DNA from: Porphyromonas somerae DSM 23386
GTDB taxonomy: Bacteria > Bacteroidota > Bacteroidia > Bacteroidales > Porphyromonadaceae
Length of the DNA stretch: 64,000 bases
Assembly (NCBI RefSeq): GCF_000372405.1
Contig: NZ_AQVC01000007.1
Coordinates: 111-64,110, forward strand
Direction of reading: 5' to 3'
The position numbers and the translations under genes were made by a program. The first letter of the stretch is position 1, and the number at the start of each line of letters is the position of its first letter. Below, piece by piece: positions 37,204 to 44,898 of this stretch. The notes under the pieces were generated by a model, which worked only from the letters and a program-made list of their open reading frames with translations, made no database searches and was not told the DNA's origin.

Positions 37204-39276
37204 ATGACACATAATAAACCAACCATACTATTGATGGGATTGCTCCTCTTTTTTAGCACTCTTACAGGGTGTAAAAAAGTAGATCCCTTTAGCGGAGAAG
37301 ATAATTTCTTCCTCTCCTTTCAGCTGACAGCACCAGATGGTGAAGCCTATAAAGGTAGCGTACAAGGTGATGAGATAACGGTCAGAATCCCCTCCAATGT
37401 CGCCCGTACATCGCTCACAGCGAAATACAACCTCAGCGACTTGGCATCTGTTTCGCCCAAGCCCGAAGAGGTAAAAGGGTGGATGGAGTCTCAGACCTTT
37501 ACCGTCACTTCTTATAGTGGTGCCACACGTACCTACACCGTAAAGGTGCAGTCTACCGACGTAGCTCTTAATAGCGCCATTCACCTAACAACCGATGAGG
37601 AGGTGGCACAGTTCTTAACCCAAGGGGTGGATATCATCAATGGAAATTTGATCCTTGGATCAGAAAACGCCGAAGATAGCATCCACTCACTCGAGGGGCT
37701 TGCTAAGCTCAAAGAAGTTAGATACAAACTCATCCTGCACAGCAATGTAGTAGCCGACCTATCACCCCTCAAAGGACTAGAGCGCATCGGTTCTCTACAA
37801 TTCATGGGTAATAATGATAGCATCAAGGTTATTGACCTTCCGAATGTTAAGTCAATCCCCAATGGATTTCAGATCAATTGTGATTCGCTAAAAAGCATCT
37901 CTATGCCAATGCTCGAGGAGATGGGGACGGTATCCATTGAGGCTGAAAATCTAACCGATTTCCAGATCCCTAGCGTCAAAGGTCTATTTGGCAACGTCTC
38001 AATCAAGGCAAGTCAATTAAAAGCTTTGGACTTCCCTGAGCTTATGGTAGCACAGAATATTCACCTCAATAAATCAAGTTACTCAAAACCTCTTGAGCTG
38101 ACTTCCTTTTCAATGCCTAAGCTAGAAACGGTTGAATCCATAAAGCTCGAAGAAGCTGAGGCGCTAGAAGCATTCAGCCTCCCAGCTTTGAAGAAGGCTG
38201 ATAAGATAGATATATCTATGCTTAAGTCTTTGACCACATTCGATCTATCTAGTCTTAAAGAGGTTGAGGAGATAAAGTTTGAAAGCGATTGGCGAGGTGA
38301 TATGAGCAATAAGCTCATCAAAGAGCTAGCTTTCCCAAAGCTCGAAAGGGTAAAGACCATACAATTTGAGCGTGACCCATTCAAGGCACTAGAGAGCTTG
38401 CTATTCCCGGAGCTTACGGAAGTAGACAAACTTTACATCCCTGATAACCTAACCAAGTACGAAGCTCCAAAGCTAGAGAAAGTAAATACCCTTTTGTACG
38501 TAAGTGGCTATCTACCAAGTGTTTTTGATCATATCAAGAGCATTCCTAGACTAGAGATCGACCTTACCGATGATGAGAATAGGGTAGTGGATCTGATAGA
38601 CCTCAGCCATGTTCAATCTATTGAAAACGTAACCATCAGCCCATATACCATTGGGAAAATAATCTTTCCTGAAACTATTAGCGGGGATGTAGTGATTAGC
38701 TACAATGGCCGACCTGTGACCAAGGCACCCATCATGGAAGGGCTAAAGGAGTGCCAAAGCTTTATGCTTGAATTGGCTCACGATATGGAGGAGGTGGAGT
38801 TGCCTGCGACCCTTGAAAAAATATCAAAGGGTCTCAAACTAACTAGCAACTTCAAGAAAGTCACAGCCAAGGGATTAAAAGAAATAGGTGAAAACCTAGA
38901 CTTAGGAGGTGCCGCTACTGAGTACCTAGATATGCCTGCTCTGGAAAAAGTGGGAGGAGATCTAGACCTTCAGACTAAATACTTCAAGGATGCTAACCTC
39001 CCTAAACTAACAGAGGTAGGAGCCATAAAATTTGGTGGCCGTGGCTACTGGGAGCAAAATGAGAGCCTGACACATCTAAACTTCCTATCACACCTTCAGA
39101 AAGTCAAGAGGGTGGAGATAGCGTACTGCACTGTGCTAATGGATTATTCGGGTCTCAAGCAGTTGGTAGAGAATGGTCAGATTAATGAATCCAACTGGAC
39201 CAGCAGCAAAGTCAATAATAACCTCTATAACCCAACTTACCAAGACCTTAAAGCAGGTCGATACAAGCTTCAATAA
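37204..39276 (+). CDS. L-domain-repeat surface lipoprotein, paralog 2
   Basis: The 690-residue lipoprotein has lipobox TLTGC. It has the same architecture as the preceding gene: an N-domain starting PFSGEDNFFLSFQLTAPDG, solenoid repeats (LEGLAKLKEVRYKLILHS, FPELTEVDKLYIPDN, MPALEKVGGDLDLQ), and the shared tail DYSGLKQLVENGQI..NNLYNPTYQDLKAGRYKL. The two clearly arose by tandem duplication and have diverged widely in the solenoid faces. It is the last gene before the operon terminator. Confidence 0.8.
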   Translation: MTHNKPTILLMGLLLFFSTLTGCKKVDPFSGEDNFFLSFQLTAPDGEAYKGSVQGDEITVRIPSNVARTSLTAKYNLSDLASVSPKPEEVKGWMESQTFTVTSYSGATRTYTVKVQSTDVALNSAIHLTTDEEVAQFLTQGVDIINGNLILGSENAEDSIHSLEGLAKLKEVRYKLILHSNVVADLSPLKGLERIGSLQFMGNNDSIKVIDLPNVKSIPNGFQINCDSLKSISMPMLEEMGTVSIEAENLTDFQIPSVKGLFGNVSIKASQLKALDFPELMVAQNIHLNKSSYSKPLELTSFSMPKLETVESIKLEEAEALEAFSLPALKKADKIDISMLKSLTTFDLSSLKEVEEIKFESDWRGDMSNKLIKELAFPKLERVKTIQFERDPFKALESLLFPELTEVDKLYIPDNLTKYEAPKLEKVNTLLYVSGYLPSVFDHIKSIPRLEIDLTDDENRVVDLIDLSHVQSIENVTISPYTIGKIIFPETISGDVVISYNGRPVTKAPIMEGLKECQSFMLELAHDMEEVELPATLEKISKGLKLTSNFKKVTAKGLKEIGENLDLGGAATEYLDMPALEKVGGDLDLQTKYFKDANLPKLTEVGAIKFGGRGYWEQNESLTHLNFLSHLQKVKRVEIAYCTVLMDYSGLKQLVENGQINESNWTSSKVNNNLYNPTYQDLKAGRYKLQ

Positions 39277-39308
39277 TTAAGGAAACACTTAATGATCTAT
39301 TAATGACG

Positions 39309-39357
39309 ACTCTCCTCCATTTACCCTTCTGGATAAATGGAGGAGAGTTCTTTTATT
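39309..39357 (+). terminator. Terminator of the B12 island
   Basis: A 15-bp stem (ACTCTCCTCCATTTA / TAAATGGAGGAGAGT) is followed by TCTTTTATTT. It lies between the convergent L-domain and GIN-domain genes and ends the plus-strand transcript. Confidence 0.92.
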
Positions 39358-39372
39358 TGGTCAGTTGACTGA

Positions 39373-40152
39373 TTAGGAGTTGATAGAGGACATCCCCGAA
39401 GCTGTAGAGCTTTTGCAATCCTTGGTTGGGAGGGTGATCTTGCTGGCACCAGAGGCCTCTAGCCATGCAGTGTCGGCAGTGGCACGCTTACCCTTAAAGC
39501 TAGATGCACCAGAGACCTCAATCTTGGCCTCCTTTACACGCCCCTTGTACTCCATAGAGCTAGCTCCAGAGAGATCTACAGATAGCTTACCTGTGATATC
39601 GCCATCTACCTCAATATCCGAAGCCCCAGAGGCATCAACAATGAGCTGCTGGATAGAGCCATCAAAGTCGAACTCGCTAGCACCCGATAGGATCACACTC
39701 ATCGACTTTAGTGAGCCCTGAGCCTCAAAGCTACTTGCCCCCGAAAGGTCTACCTTGCGGATATTCAGAGCGTGGCTCTGCTTGATATCTACCTCACTAG
39801 CACCCGAAGCACTTACCTCCTCTAGCTTGGTCACATCGGTTACATAGAGCTTCACCTCGATATCATCTTCCCCAAAGTTGAACCATCTACGGCGAGACTT
39901 CTTCTCACGGGATAGAGTGAGCTTGCCATTTTCAAAGGTGTACTTAAAAGTACCGCCCTTGCCCTCCTCCACCACTACCATCTCATTTTTGGTAGAAGGG
40001 ATAATCTTCACCTCAATAGAGTGGCTCACCTGTAGCCTCGTAGGGCTATCATTGAGCGAGATAGTCATAGGGGTTTGTGCCTGAGCACTTAGTGCCATGG
40101 CACCAATTAGCATCAGTGCTATTACAGATAATCTTCTAACTATTGTCTTCAT
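39373..40152 (-). CDS. GIN-domain (DUF2807) exported protein
   Basis: The 259-residue product has a signal peptide (about 1-25, MALSAQAQ). It then forms a repetitive beta-helix in which ASGASEV, LSGASSF and VSGASSF recur about every 18-20 residues. This is typical of the DUF2807 putative adhesin head domain. N-terminal residues RLQVSHSIEVKIIPSTKNEMVVVEE match the family start. The role is unknown; relatives are periplasmic or outer-membrane-associated proteins of Bacteroidota. Confidence 0.9.
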   Translation of the reverse strand: MKTIVRRLSVIALMLIGAMALSAQAQTPMTISLNDSPTRLQVSHSIEVKIIPSTKNEMVVVEEGKGGTFKYTFENGKLTLSREKKSRRRWFNFGEDDIEVKLYVTDVTKLEEVSASGASEVDIKQSHALNIRKVDLSGASSFEAQGSLKSMSVILSGASEFDFDGSIQQLIVDASGASDIEVDGDITGKLSVDLSGASSMEYKGRVKEAKIEVSGASSFKGKRATADTAWLEASGASKITLPTKDCKSSTASGMSSINS

Positions 40153-40197
40153 ACTTATAATTCTTCTTTTTAATGATTAGTGAATTACTTTCCGACA

Positions 40198-40228
40198 GCA
40201 AGATACAAAGAATTCGGTAGTTTGCAAA
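40198..40228 (-). promoter_or_regulatory. Promoter of the GIN-domain gene
   Basis: TATCTTGC (40198-40205, minus; two mismatches to TAnnTTTG) lies 19 bp downstream of TTTG (40225-40228), the correct -33/-7 spacing for Bacteroidota. Confidence 0.6.
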
Positions 40229-40342
40229 ACAAACAACCACTTTTTATCTCCGCATTTCCTAAGTAACGACTGCCCCGAGAGACCTCCATGAGTTGGCGAG
40301 TGCTCAAAGCCCTTTGTCGGGGTGCCTAATCAAGGGTACCTT

Positions 40343-40370
40343 ATCGGACAAGTCGGACAGGTCGGACGGC
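40343..40370. repeat. Short 9-bp repeat tract (GGACAAGTC type)
   Basis: Three copies of the GTCGGACRR unit, the same family as 329-405. Confidence 0.75.
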
Positions 40371-40391
40371 CGAGGGAATGGTGGTGGATTT

Positions 40392-40506
40392 GGCCTCCCC
40401 TCATAGGAGGTCAGATGGATCCTAGTCCCTAATCGAACCTCGAGAGCCGGAGACTAGGGGTTTATGAAACCACCCACCCCCACCATTCAACCCCTTGAGG
40501 GTTGGA
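40392..40506. repeat. Hairpin-rich dispersed repeat R3, copy 1
   Basis: This segment (CTCCCC..GGAGGTCAGATGGATCCTAG, a CTAGTCC..GGACTAGG-like hairpin, then CACCCACCCCCACCATTC and CCCCTTGAGGG) matches the reverse complement of 58240-58350 almost throughout. It contains at least three imperfect palindromes. It fills the gap just downstream of the DUF262 gene (stop at 40513). Confidence 0.75.
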
Positions 40507-40512
40507 CCTGGA

Positions 40513-42747
40513 TCAGTTAGATTTTTCTTTGAGTGTAATGATTACCTCATCACCATCTACATGGAAATATTCAAACATCTCATTTATGCCTTCAATCATC
40601 TTTTCTGCTGACCTATTATGGTAAAAAACCAGCCTTTTATCTCCAGAATAGTTATTTGGTATTTTTTTCAAGACCGTACCATCAACTAAGGCATAACGAG
40701 TATTAAAGCTTGGAATTTCTGGATATAGTTCTTCATCTTTCCAATTGATCACGCTAGGGTTTTTCCCTTGCTTTAGATGAGTAGTTAGATCATTGACAAG
40801 CACTTCGTATTGGTTGGGGTAGTTCCGTTTAAGGTGTTGAAGTATTGCAAAATATAAGTGGTTCCACCTATTTTCCTTATAGACTTTACCTTCAATTGTT
40901 ACACTTTCTGGCTGTCTAAACTTTACAAAGGATTTTGCATCTGAATCAGTTATAGAAAACTTTCGTATCTCGTTATCTTCAATCCGCTCATTCCAGTTGT
41001 TAACAATTTGATATTCATCTGGGAGTTCATACGCATTTAAGAATAACTGAATCATCTGCTCTTGGTGTTTGAGTATTGCTTGCTCATCCCACCGCTCTAC
41101 TGAAATAATATCAAGTCTGTAACTTAAAGCAGATTCTCCAAGCTTCTGCTTCTTTGTCTCAAACGATCGATTGCTAATCTCCATATTATATTCAGTTAGG
41201 ATAAGATTCCCTATGTTGTGGAGGTATTTACTATGTACTTCTTGATGGTCTTCTCCCAATTCTTGCTCCCAAATAGTGGTTAATTTTTGGGGCATAATAT
41301 GTTCAATCGTTATTAATGGATCTCTATAATCCACTGATACCTTAGATCTCTTTTTCTCCATATCACCAAGGATAAGCTTTGAATAGTTTCTTAGCTCATT
41401 ATAAAAAGGCAAGGTCTCGAGAGTACTGCGTATCTCCTTATCATTTGGCATTCTTAGGAAATAAGGCAATTGCTTTATTATTTGTAGGAAGTCGGTTTCT
41501 CCGTTAGCCATTTCAGGAATATATTTAGTCAACAAAGGCATATTCTTATTTTCTCCGCTGGTCAAATCACATACTCTTCTTCGTATTAAGTATGTCTTAA
41601 TCATTCGGAGAGTATTTAGCAAGGCATCATCGGACAGTTTCTTCTTTCCATTAATTCCTTGATGACTAATCAGCAACCCCATCACGAAAGATTTAAATGG
41701 GTCTGACTTAATACCCTGAAAGATATCAATTAGTAAGTCTTTTACTTCCTTGTTAAATCTTTTGTCTTCAGTGAGACGTGGGGTATAGTCGGGGTCAACG
41801 ATTGCCAAATAGTAGTGTGCCACTTCTGATATCTCAAGAATAAGCAGTTGTTTATCTTCATATTCTGATGCAACTCTTTCTTTGAAAATGGAGTATAATT
41901 GTTTAGCATTACTATCGCTAGCTGTCACTAAATACTCCGAGAGCTTGTATTGTGTAAAGTCCCGTAAGTAATTTGAAGTCTCTTTTCTGGTTAGTTTCTC
42001 CTCAATCATGGGGAACCAGCACTGCTCGTAGGCTTCTGTCTGTTCTTCACTATTCAAACCTAGAAGAATATAGTTGCGAATAAGGTCAGATAGGGTAAGT
42101 GGCCTACCAAGAGAATTGAGTGTTTCAAATATAATCTGTGGATCCTCTCCCTTATAAGGATCATTTTCAAGATTGATTACAGCAAGATTTATTCGCTCTA
42201 AGATACTGACGAAATGCACAGTTTCCAACCTAGGAACTCTTTGCATAAGTGCCTTCAACTCTCTACAAAAATAAGTGTAGGCATTAGTAATCAAACCTGA
42301 AGGAGCTTTCTTGCCAGTCACTATAGCTTTATAGCAATCCCAGTCTGCAGTAACTTGCTTTAGTTTGATTTTCTCTTCATATTTTGAGTCCGAACTATAA
42401 AAGAAAGCTTGGTCAGTACCTTCTCTTTCATCATCGGACATGGGAAATGTATCACGAAGAGCAAGAAGGAAAAGCAGAGTAGTGGTTATTCTCTGCTGCC
42501 CATCAACAACAATAATAATATCTTTATCAAGGCTTTGGTATTCTCTCTTGACTACAAGCGTACCAAAGAAATGCTGTAGCTTTGGCTCTTTTCCAGAAAG
42601 TTCCGACTCAAGCAATCTTGTAATATCATGGAAAAAGCGACTTAATTCGGGCTTACCCCAAGCGTATGATCGTTGGAAAGGGGGAATAAAGAAGGGCGAA
42701 GTATTGCCCATAAGTAACTCTCTGACATTCTTAGACTCTACTCTCAT
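40513..42747 (-). CDS. DUF262/DUF1524 protein, GmrSD-like (candidate type IV restriction or defence)
   Basis: The 744-residue protein opens with a DUF262 domain whose hallmark motifs are IPPFQRSYAWG (near 20) and VVDGQQRITT (near 80). DGQQR is the nucleotide-hydrolysis motif of GmrS and related ParB-like proteins. Near residue 480 a DUF1524 HNH nuclease follows with ITIEHIMPQ and then HNIGNLILTEYNMEISNRSFETKK. Single-chain GmrSD-type enzymes cut modified phage DNA. The C-terminal 150 residues look like a DNA- or effector-binding region. By eye the gene is richer in A+T than its neighbours and is flanked on both sides by repeats, which suggests acquisition by transfer. No partner gene is adjacent. 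Confidence 0.85.
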   Translation of the reverse strand: MRVESKNVRELLMGNTSPFFIPPFQRSYAWGKPELSRFFHDITRLLESELSGKEPKLQHFFGTLVVKREYQSLDKDIIIVVDGQQRITTTLLFLLALRDTFPMSDDEREGTDQAFFYSSDSKYEEKIKLKQVTADWDCYKAIVTGKKAPSGLITNAYTYFCRELKALMQRVPRLETVHFVSILERINLAVINLENDPYKGEDPQIIFETLNSLGRPLTLSDLIRNYILLGLNSEEQTEAYEQCWFPMIEEKLTRKETSNYLRDFTQYKLSEYLVTASDSNAKQLYSIFKERVASEYEDKQLLILEISEVAHYYLAIVDPDYTPRLTEDKRFNKEVKDLLIDIFQGIKSDPFKSFVMGLLISHQGINGKKKLSDDALLNTLRMIKTYLIRRRVCDLTSGENKNMPLLTKYIPEMANGETDFLQIIKQLPYFLRMPNDKEIRSTLETLPFYNELRNYSKLILGDMEKKRSKVSVDYRDPLITIEHIMPQKLTTIWEQELGEDHQEVHSKYLHNIGNLILTEYNMEISNRSFETKKQKLGESALSYRLDIISVERWDEQAILKHQEQMIQLFLNAYELPDEYQIVNNWNERIEDNEIRKFSITDSDAKSFVKFRQPESVTIEGKVYKENRWNHLYFAILQHLKRNYPNQYEVLVNDLTTHLKQGKNPSVINWKDEELYPEIPSFNTRYALVDGTVLKKIPNNYSGDKRLVFYHNRSAEKMIEGINEMFEYFHVDGDEVIITLKEKSN

Positions 42748-42783
42748 AAACTATATATAATCTGTAATACAATCATTTTCAAA

Positions 42784-42791
42784 CAAATATA
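42784..42791 (-). promoter_or_regulatory. -7 box of the DUF262 gene
   Basis: TATATTTG on the minus strand, 37 bp before the start codon, matches TAnnTTTG. Confidence 0.55.
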
Positions 42792-42842
42792 TAGATAAAT
42801 AATGAGTAAACCTAGAATGATTTATGGCATTTGTTTGGCATT

Positions 42843-42977
42843 TGTGGTCGCACCAGTATCGGCTAGTGCGACCGCAAGGGTCGATGGATAAACCGCAATC
42901 CCTTTCCCCCCGGTCGAGGCTCGTAGAGCCGAAGACCGGAGGCTATCTGAATGGCACCCTGTCGGGTGCTTTTTGGC
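42843..42977. repeat. Hairpin-rich dispersed repeat R4, copy 1
   Basis: The segment runs from GTGGTCGCAC/GTGCGACC (hairpin) through GCAAGGGTCGATGG, AAACCGCAATCC, a second hairpin around GAGGCTCGTAGAGCC, CTATCTGAATGGCACCC, and a terminator-like GCACCC..GGGTGCTTTTT. It is nearly identical to 46061-46194 beside the IS110 element. No plus-strand gene precedes it, so the terminator-like hairpin is an orphan here. Confidence 0.8.
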
Positions 42978-43040
42978 GACAATTTATTGCCCGAGTGGGA
43001 CGAGTCGGAGCCCCAATAAGTTGCTGACGGGGTACGGGTG

Positions 43041-43084
43041 TCTGACTCGTCTGACTTGTCTGACCTGTCCGACTTGTCCGATGA
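43041..43084. repeat. 9-bp repeat tract, inverse orientation
   Basis: Units of the type CTGACTTGT and CCGACTTGT recur with a 9-bp period; they are reverse complements of the units at 329-405. Confidence 0.75.
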
Positions 43085-43141
43085 GGCACCCATTGTCCAA
43101 TGAGCCACCCCTTGGGTGTGCTCTCATCTAAGCAAAAACCG

Positions 43142-43217
43142 AGATGCAACTAAGCATTTGCTTTGTTGCATCTCGCCGATCGCTTAGTTGCAACTCGCCA
43201 ATTGCTTAGTTGCAACT
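43142..43217. repeat. 22-bp palindrome array, copy C
   Basis: Cores begin at 43142 (AGATGCAACT), 43164 (TGTTGCATCT), 43186 and 43208 (AGTTGCAACT), with an exact 22-bp period. Spacers alternate between AAGCATTTGCTT-like and CGCCGATCGCTT-like forms. It lies between the 9-bp tract and the terminator of mdh. Confidence 0.88.
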
Positions 43218-43280
43218 CAACTTTTGCTCTCATAGATGGTCACTTTTTCTGACCACACAGCAGGTTTTTTTAATCTATAG

Positions 43281-43318
43281 AAAAAAGGGTCGGGCATCAC
43301 GAGGAGCCCGACCCTTTT
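43281..43318 (-). terminator. Terminator of mdh
   Basis: A 13-bp stem (AAAAGGGTCGGGC / GCCCGACCCTTTT), read on the minus strand, is followed by a T run, 30 bp beyond the mdh stop. Confidence 0.92.
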
Positions 43319-43347
43319 GGATTTGTTTTTCTCTATCTATAAGGAGA

Positions 43348-44355
43348 TTACTTAGCGAAGTGCTTATTGATGGTGCCCCAATCCTCTACTGCTGGGATCA
43401 CGCCCATCTCAATCACTTGATTGCGTAGGTCTACCAGGTGCTTGTAGCTAGCCTCTAGCTCGGCCATCTCCTCTGGTGTGCCCTCAGGCATATTGTAGGT
43501 AACAATACCATCCTTGCCGATCTTGGTATCCATTGCCATCATGATGTTTTGGAACTTATCATTGTTCACGAAAGTACCTGCTGGCCATGGGAATTCAGCA
43601 CCACCCATAGCAGCAGCAATCATCTCGATAGAGCAGTATGCTGGGCTCTGGAATGATGAGCGACCACGTAGCTTGATGATATTAGCACCACCCTTAGTGG
43701 TCTTGGTACGGATCTCCTCCCACTGCTCCTTGGTCAGTTTGTCGGTACCCATGTAGTCCTTCAATGGCTTGCCAGCGATCTTGGCATTTGATGCAAAGAC
43801 TGCCATCTGCTCACCGTGGCCTCCGAAGGTGCGTGCACCAGTAACCTCGGACTGAGCTACACCGAAGTGCTTAGCTAGCTCGCTCTGCAGACGAGTACTA
43901 TCGAGTGCTGCAAGAGTAGTCACACGGCGTGGGTCAATACCTGCGTGTAGCATGGTTACGAGACCAGTGATATCGGCAGGGTTGAAGATGATTACCACGT
44001 GCTTTACATCGGGGCAAAGGCGCTTGATGTGCTCACCGAGGTCGGCAGCAATCTCGCTATTACCCTTGAGGAGGTCCTCACGAGTCATGCCATCCTTACG
44101 AGGGGCGCCACCTGATGAAACGATGTACTTAGCTCCCTTTAGAGCCTCCTCAAAATTGTCGGTAAAGGTCATGTTGAGACCTTGGAATCCACAGTGGCGG
44201 ATCTCCTCTGCCACGCCCTCAAGACCAGGAAGATAGGGGTCGTATAGGCAAATATTTGGGGTGAGGCGCATCATAGCTGCTGTCTGTGCCATATTGCTAC
44301 CAATCATACCTCCTGCTCCGATGATCACGAGCTTGTCGTCAGTCAAAAAACTCAT
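43348..44355 (-). CDS. mdh: Malate dehydrogenase
   Basis: The 335-residue NAD-dependent LDH/MDH-family enzyme has the dinucleotide motif VIIGAGGMIGSNMAQ and the substrate loop with SGGAPRKDGMTREDLL. Asn is in FNPADI, and the catalytic His in FGGHGEQM. It interconverts malate and oxaloacetate, here probably in the reductive branch leading to succinate or propionate. It is a single-gene unit with its own promoter and terminator. Confidence 0.94.
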   Translation of the reverse strand: MSFLTDDKLVIIGAGGMIGSNMAQTAAMMRLTPNICLYDPYLPGLEGVAEEIRHCGFQGLNMTFTDNFEEALKGAKYIVSSGGAPRKDGMTREDLLKGNSEIAADLGEHIKRLCPDVKHVVIIFNPADITGLVTMLHAGIDPRRVTTLAALDSTRLQSELAKHFGVAQSEVTGARTFGGHGEQMAVFASNAKIAGKPLKDYMGTDKLTKEQWEEIRTKTTKGGANIIKLRGRSSFQSPAYCSIEMIAAAMGGAEFPWPAGTFVNNDKFQNIMMAMDTKIGKDGIVTYNMPEGTPEEMAELEASYKHLVDLRNQVIEMGVIPAVEDWGTINKHFAK

Positions 44356-44405
44356 AAGATATAAACTTTATATTGTGAAAATAATACCGTCATCTAATAC
44401 TTCCA

Positions 44406-44413
44406 CAAATGTA
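44406..44413 (-). promoter_or_regulatory. -7 box of mdh
   Basis: TACATTTG on the minus strand, 50 bp before the start, matches TAnnTTTG. Confidence 0.65.
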
Positions 44414-44513
44414 ATAAAGAATTTTGTAAATAAATAATATTCGCCTTAGAAAATGCGGTGGCGCGCAATTCGGTGCCCGATAAAATGACTTTATCGGACG
44501 GTAGTTTATTTAA

Positions 44514-44536
44514 TAAAAAAGCACCCGTGAGGGTGC
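44514..44536 (-). terminator. Orphan terminator-like hairpin
   Basis: GGCACCCTCACGGGTGC followed by TTTTTTATT on the minus strand. No minus-strand gene precedes it; the nearest, the outer-membrane efflux gene, is separated by the IS110 element. It may once have ended that operon before the element inserted, or it may be part of an R4-like repeat. Confidence 0.55.
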
Positions 44537-44688
44537 CACTCAGCTAGCTGTAAGTTTGCAGGTAGCCCGGGCGAGTTTATCGAGCCCGCCAAAATCAAAC
44601 AAAAAAAGTTAAATTCAAATGCGTAGATAAAGGGTATATCAAAGATGAAATAACCAGTAAAAATAGTCTAATAGCGAGACTAATGCCG

Positions 44689-44696
44689 TATCTTTG
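44689..44696 (+). promoter_or_regulatory. -7 box of the IS110 non-coding RNA
   Basis: TATCTTTG fits TAnnTTTG exactly. The predicted start, about seven bases downstream, falls at the first base of the 17-bp outer stem of the RNA. Confidence 0.75.
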
Positions 44697-44702
44697 TTGT
44701 AG

Positions 44703-44879
44703 AAAGATAGCCATTAGTCGATTAGGTGAGAAACCTTAGTATGCTAGCGAGGTCATAGAACCTATTGGGGGCAATAAGGACACCTAATCACGCTGTTGGA
44801 TACTATATAGATTGTTAGGATTATACTCCTATTTACAGCTTGAGTACAAACAGCTTTCGTTCGACTAATGGCTATCTAA
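44703..44879 (+). ncRNA. Structured RNA of the IS110 element (candidate bridge RNA)
   Basis: A perfect 17-bp inverted repeat, AGATAGCCATTAGTCGA (44705-44721) and its complement (44861-44877), closes a region of about 175 bases. Inside are a 9-bp stem GATTAGGTG (44720-44728) / CACCTAATC (44781-44789) and a 6-bp stem GCTGTT (44792-44797) / AACAGC (44849-44854). Each encloses a large loop. A promoter points into it, and the transposase ATG follows 20 bases later. IS110 elements make a bridge RNA with separate target- and donor-binding loops from the non-coding end, and this arrangement (two internal loops) is of that kind. The outer stem is longer than in the well-studied IS621 RNA as I recall it. 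An alternative is a regulatory hairpin for the transposase. Confidence 0.72.
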
Positions 44880-44898
44880 CCACTTCAAGTACAAAGTT

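Noticed and set aside
42863-43149. Minus-strand frames encoding SDKSDRSDKSD-type repeats
   Set aside because: They are translations of the 9-bp tract and R4 repeat; no start, promoter or family support.
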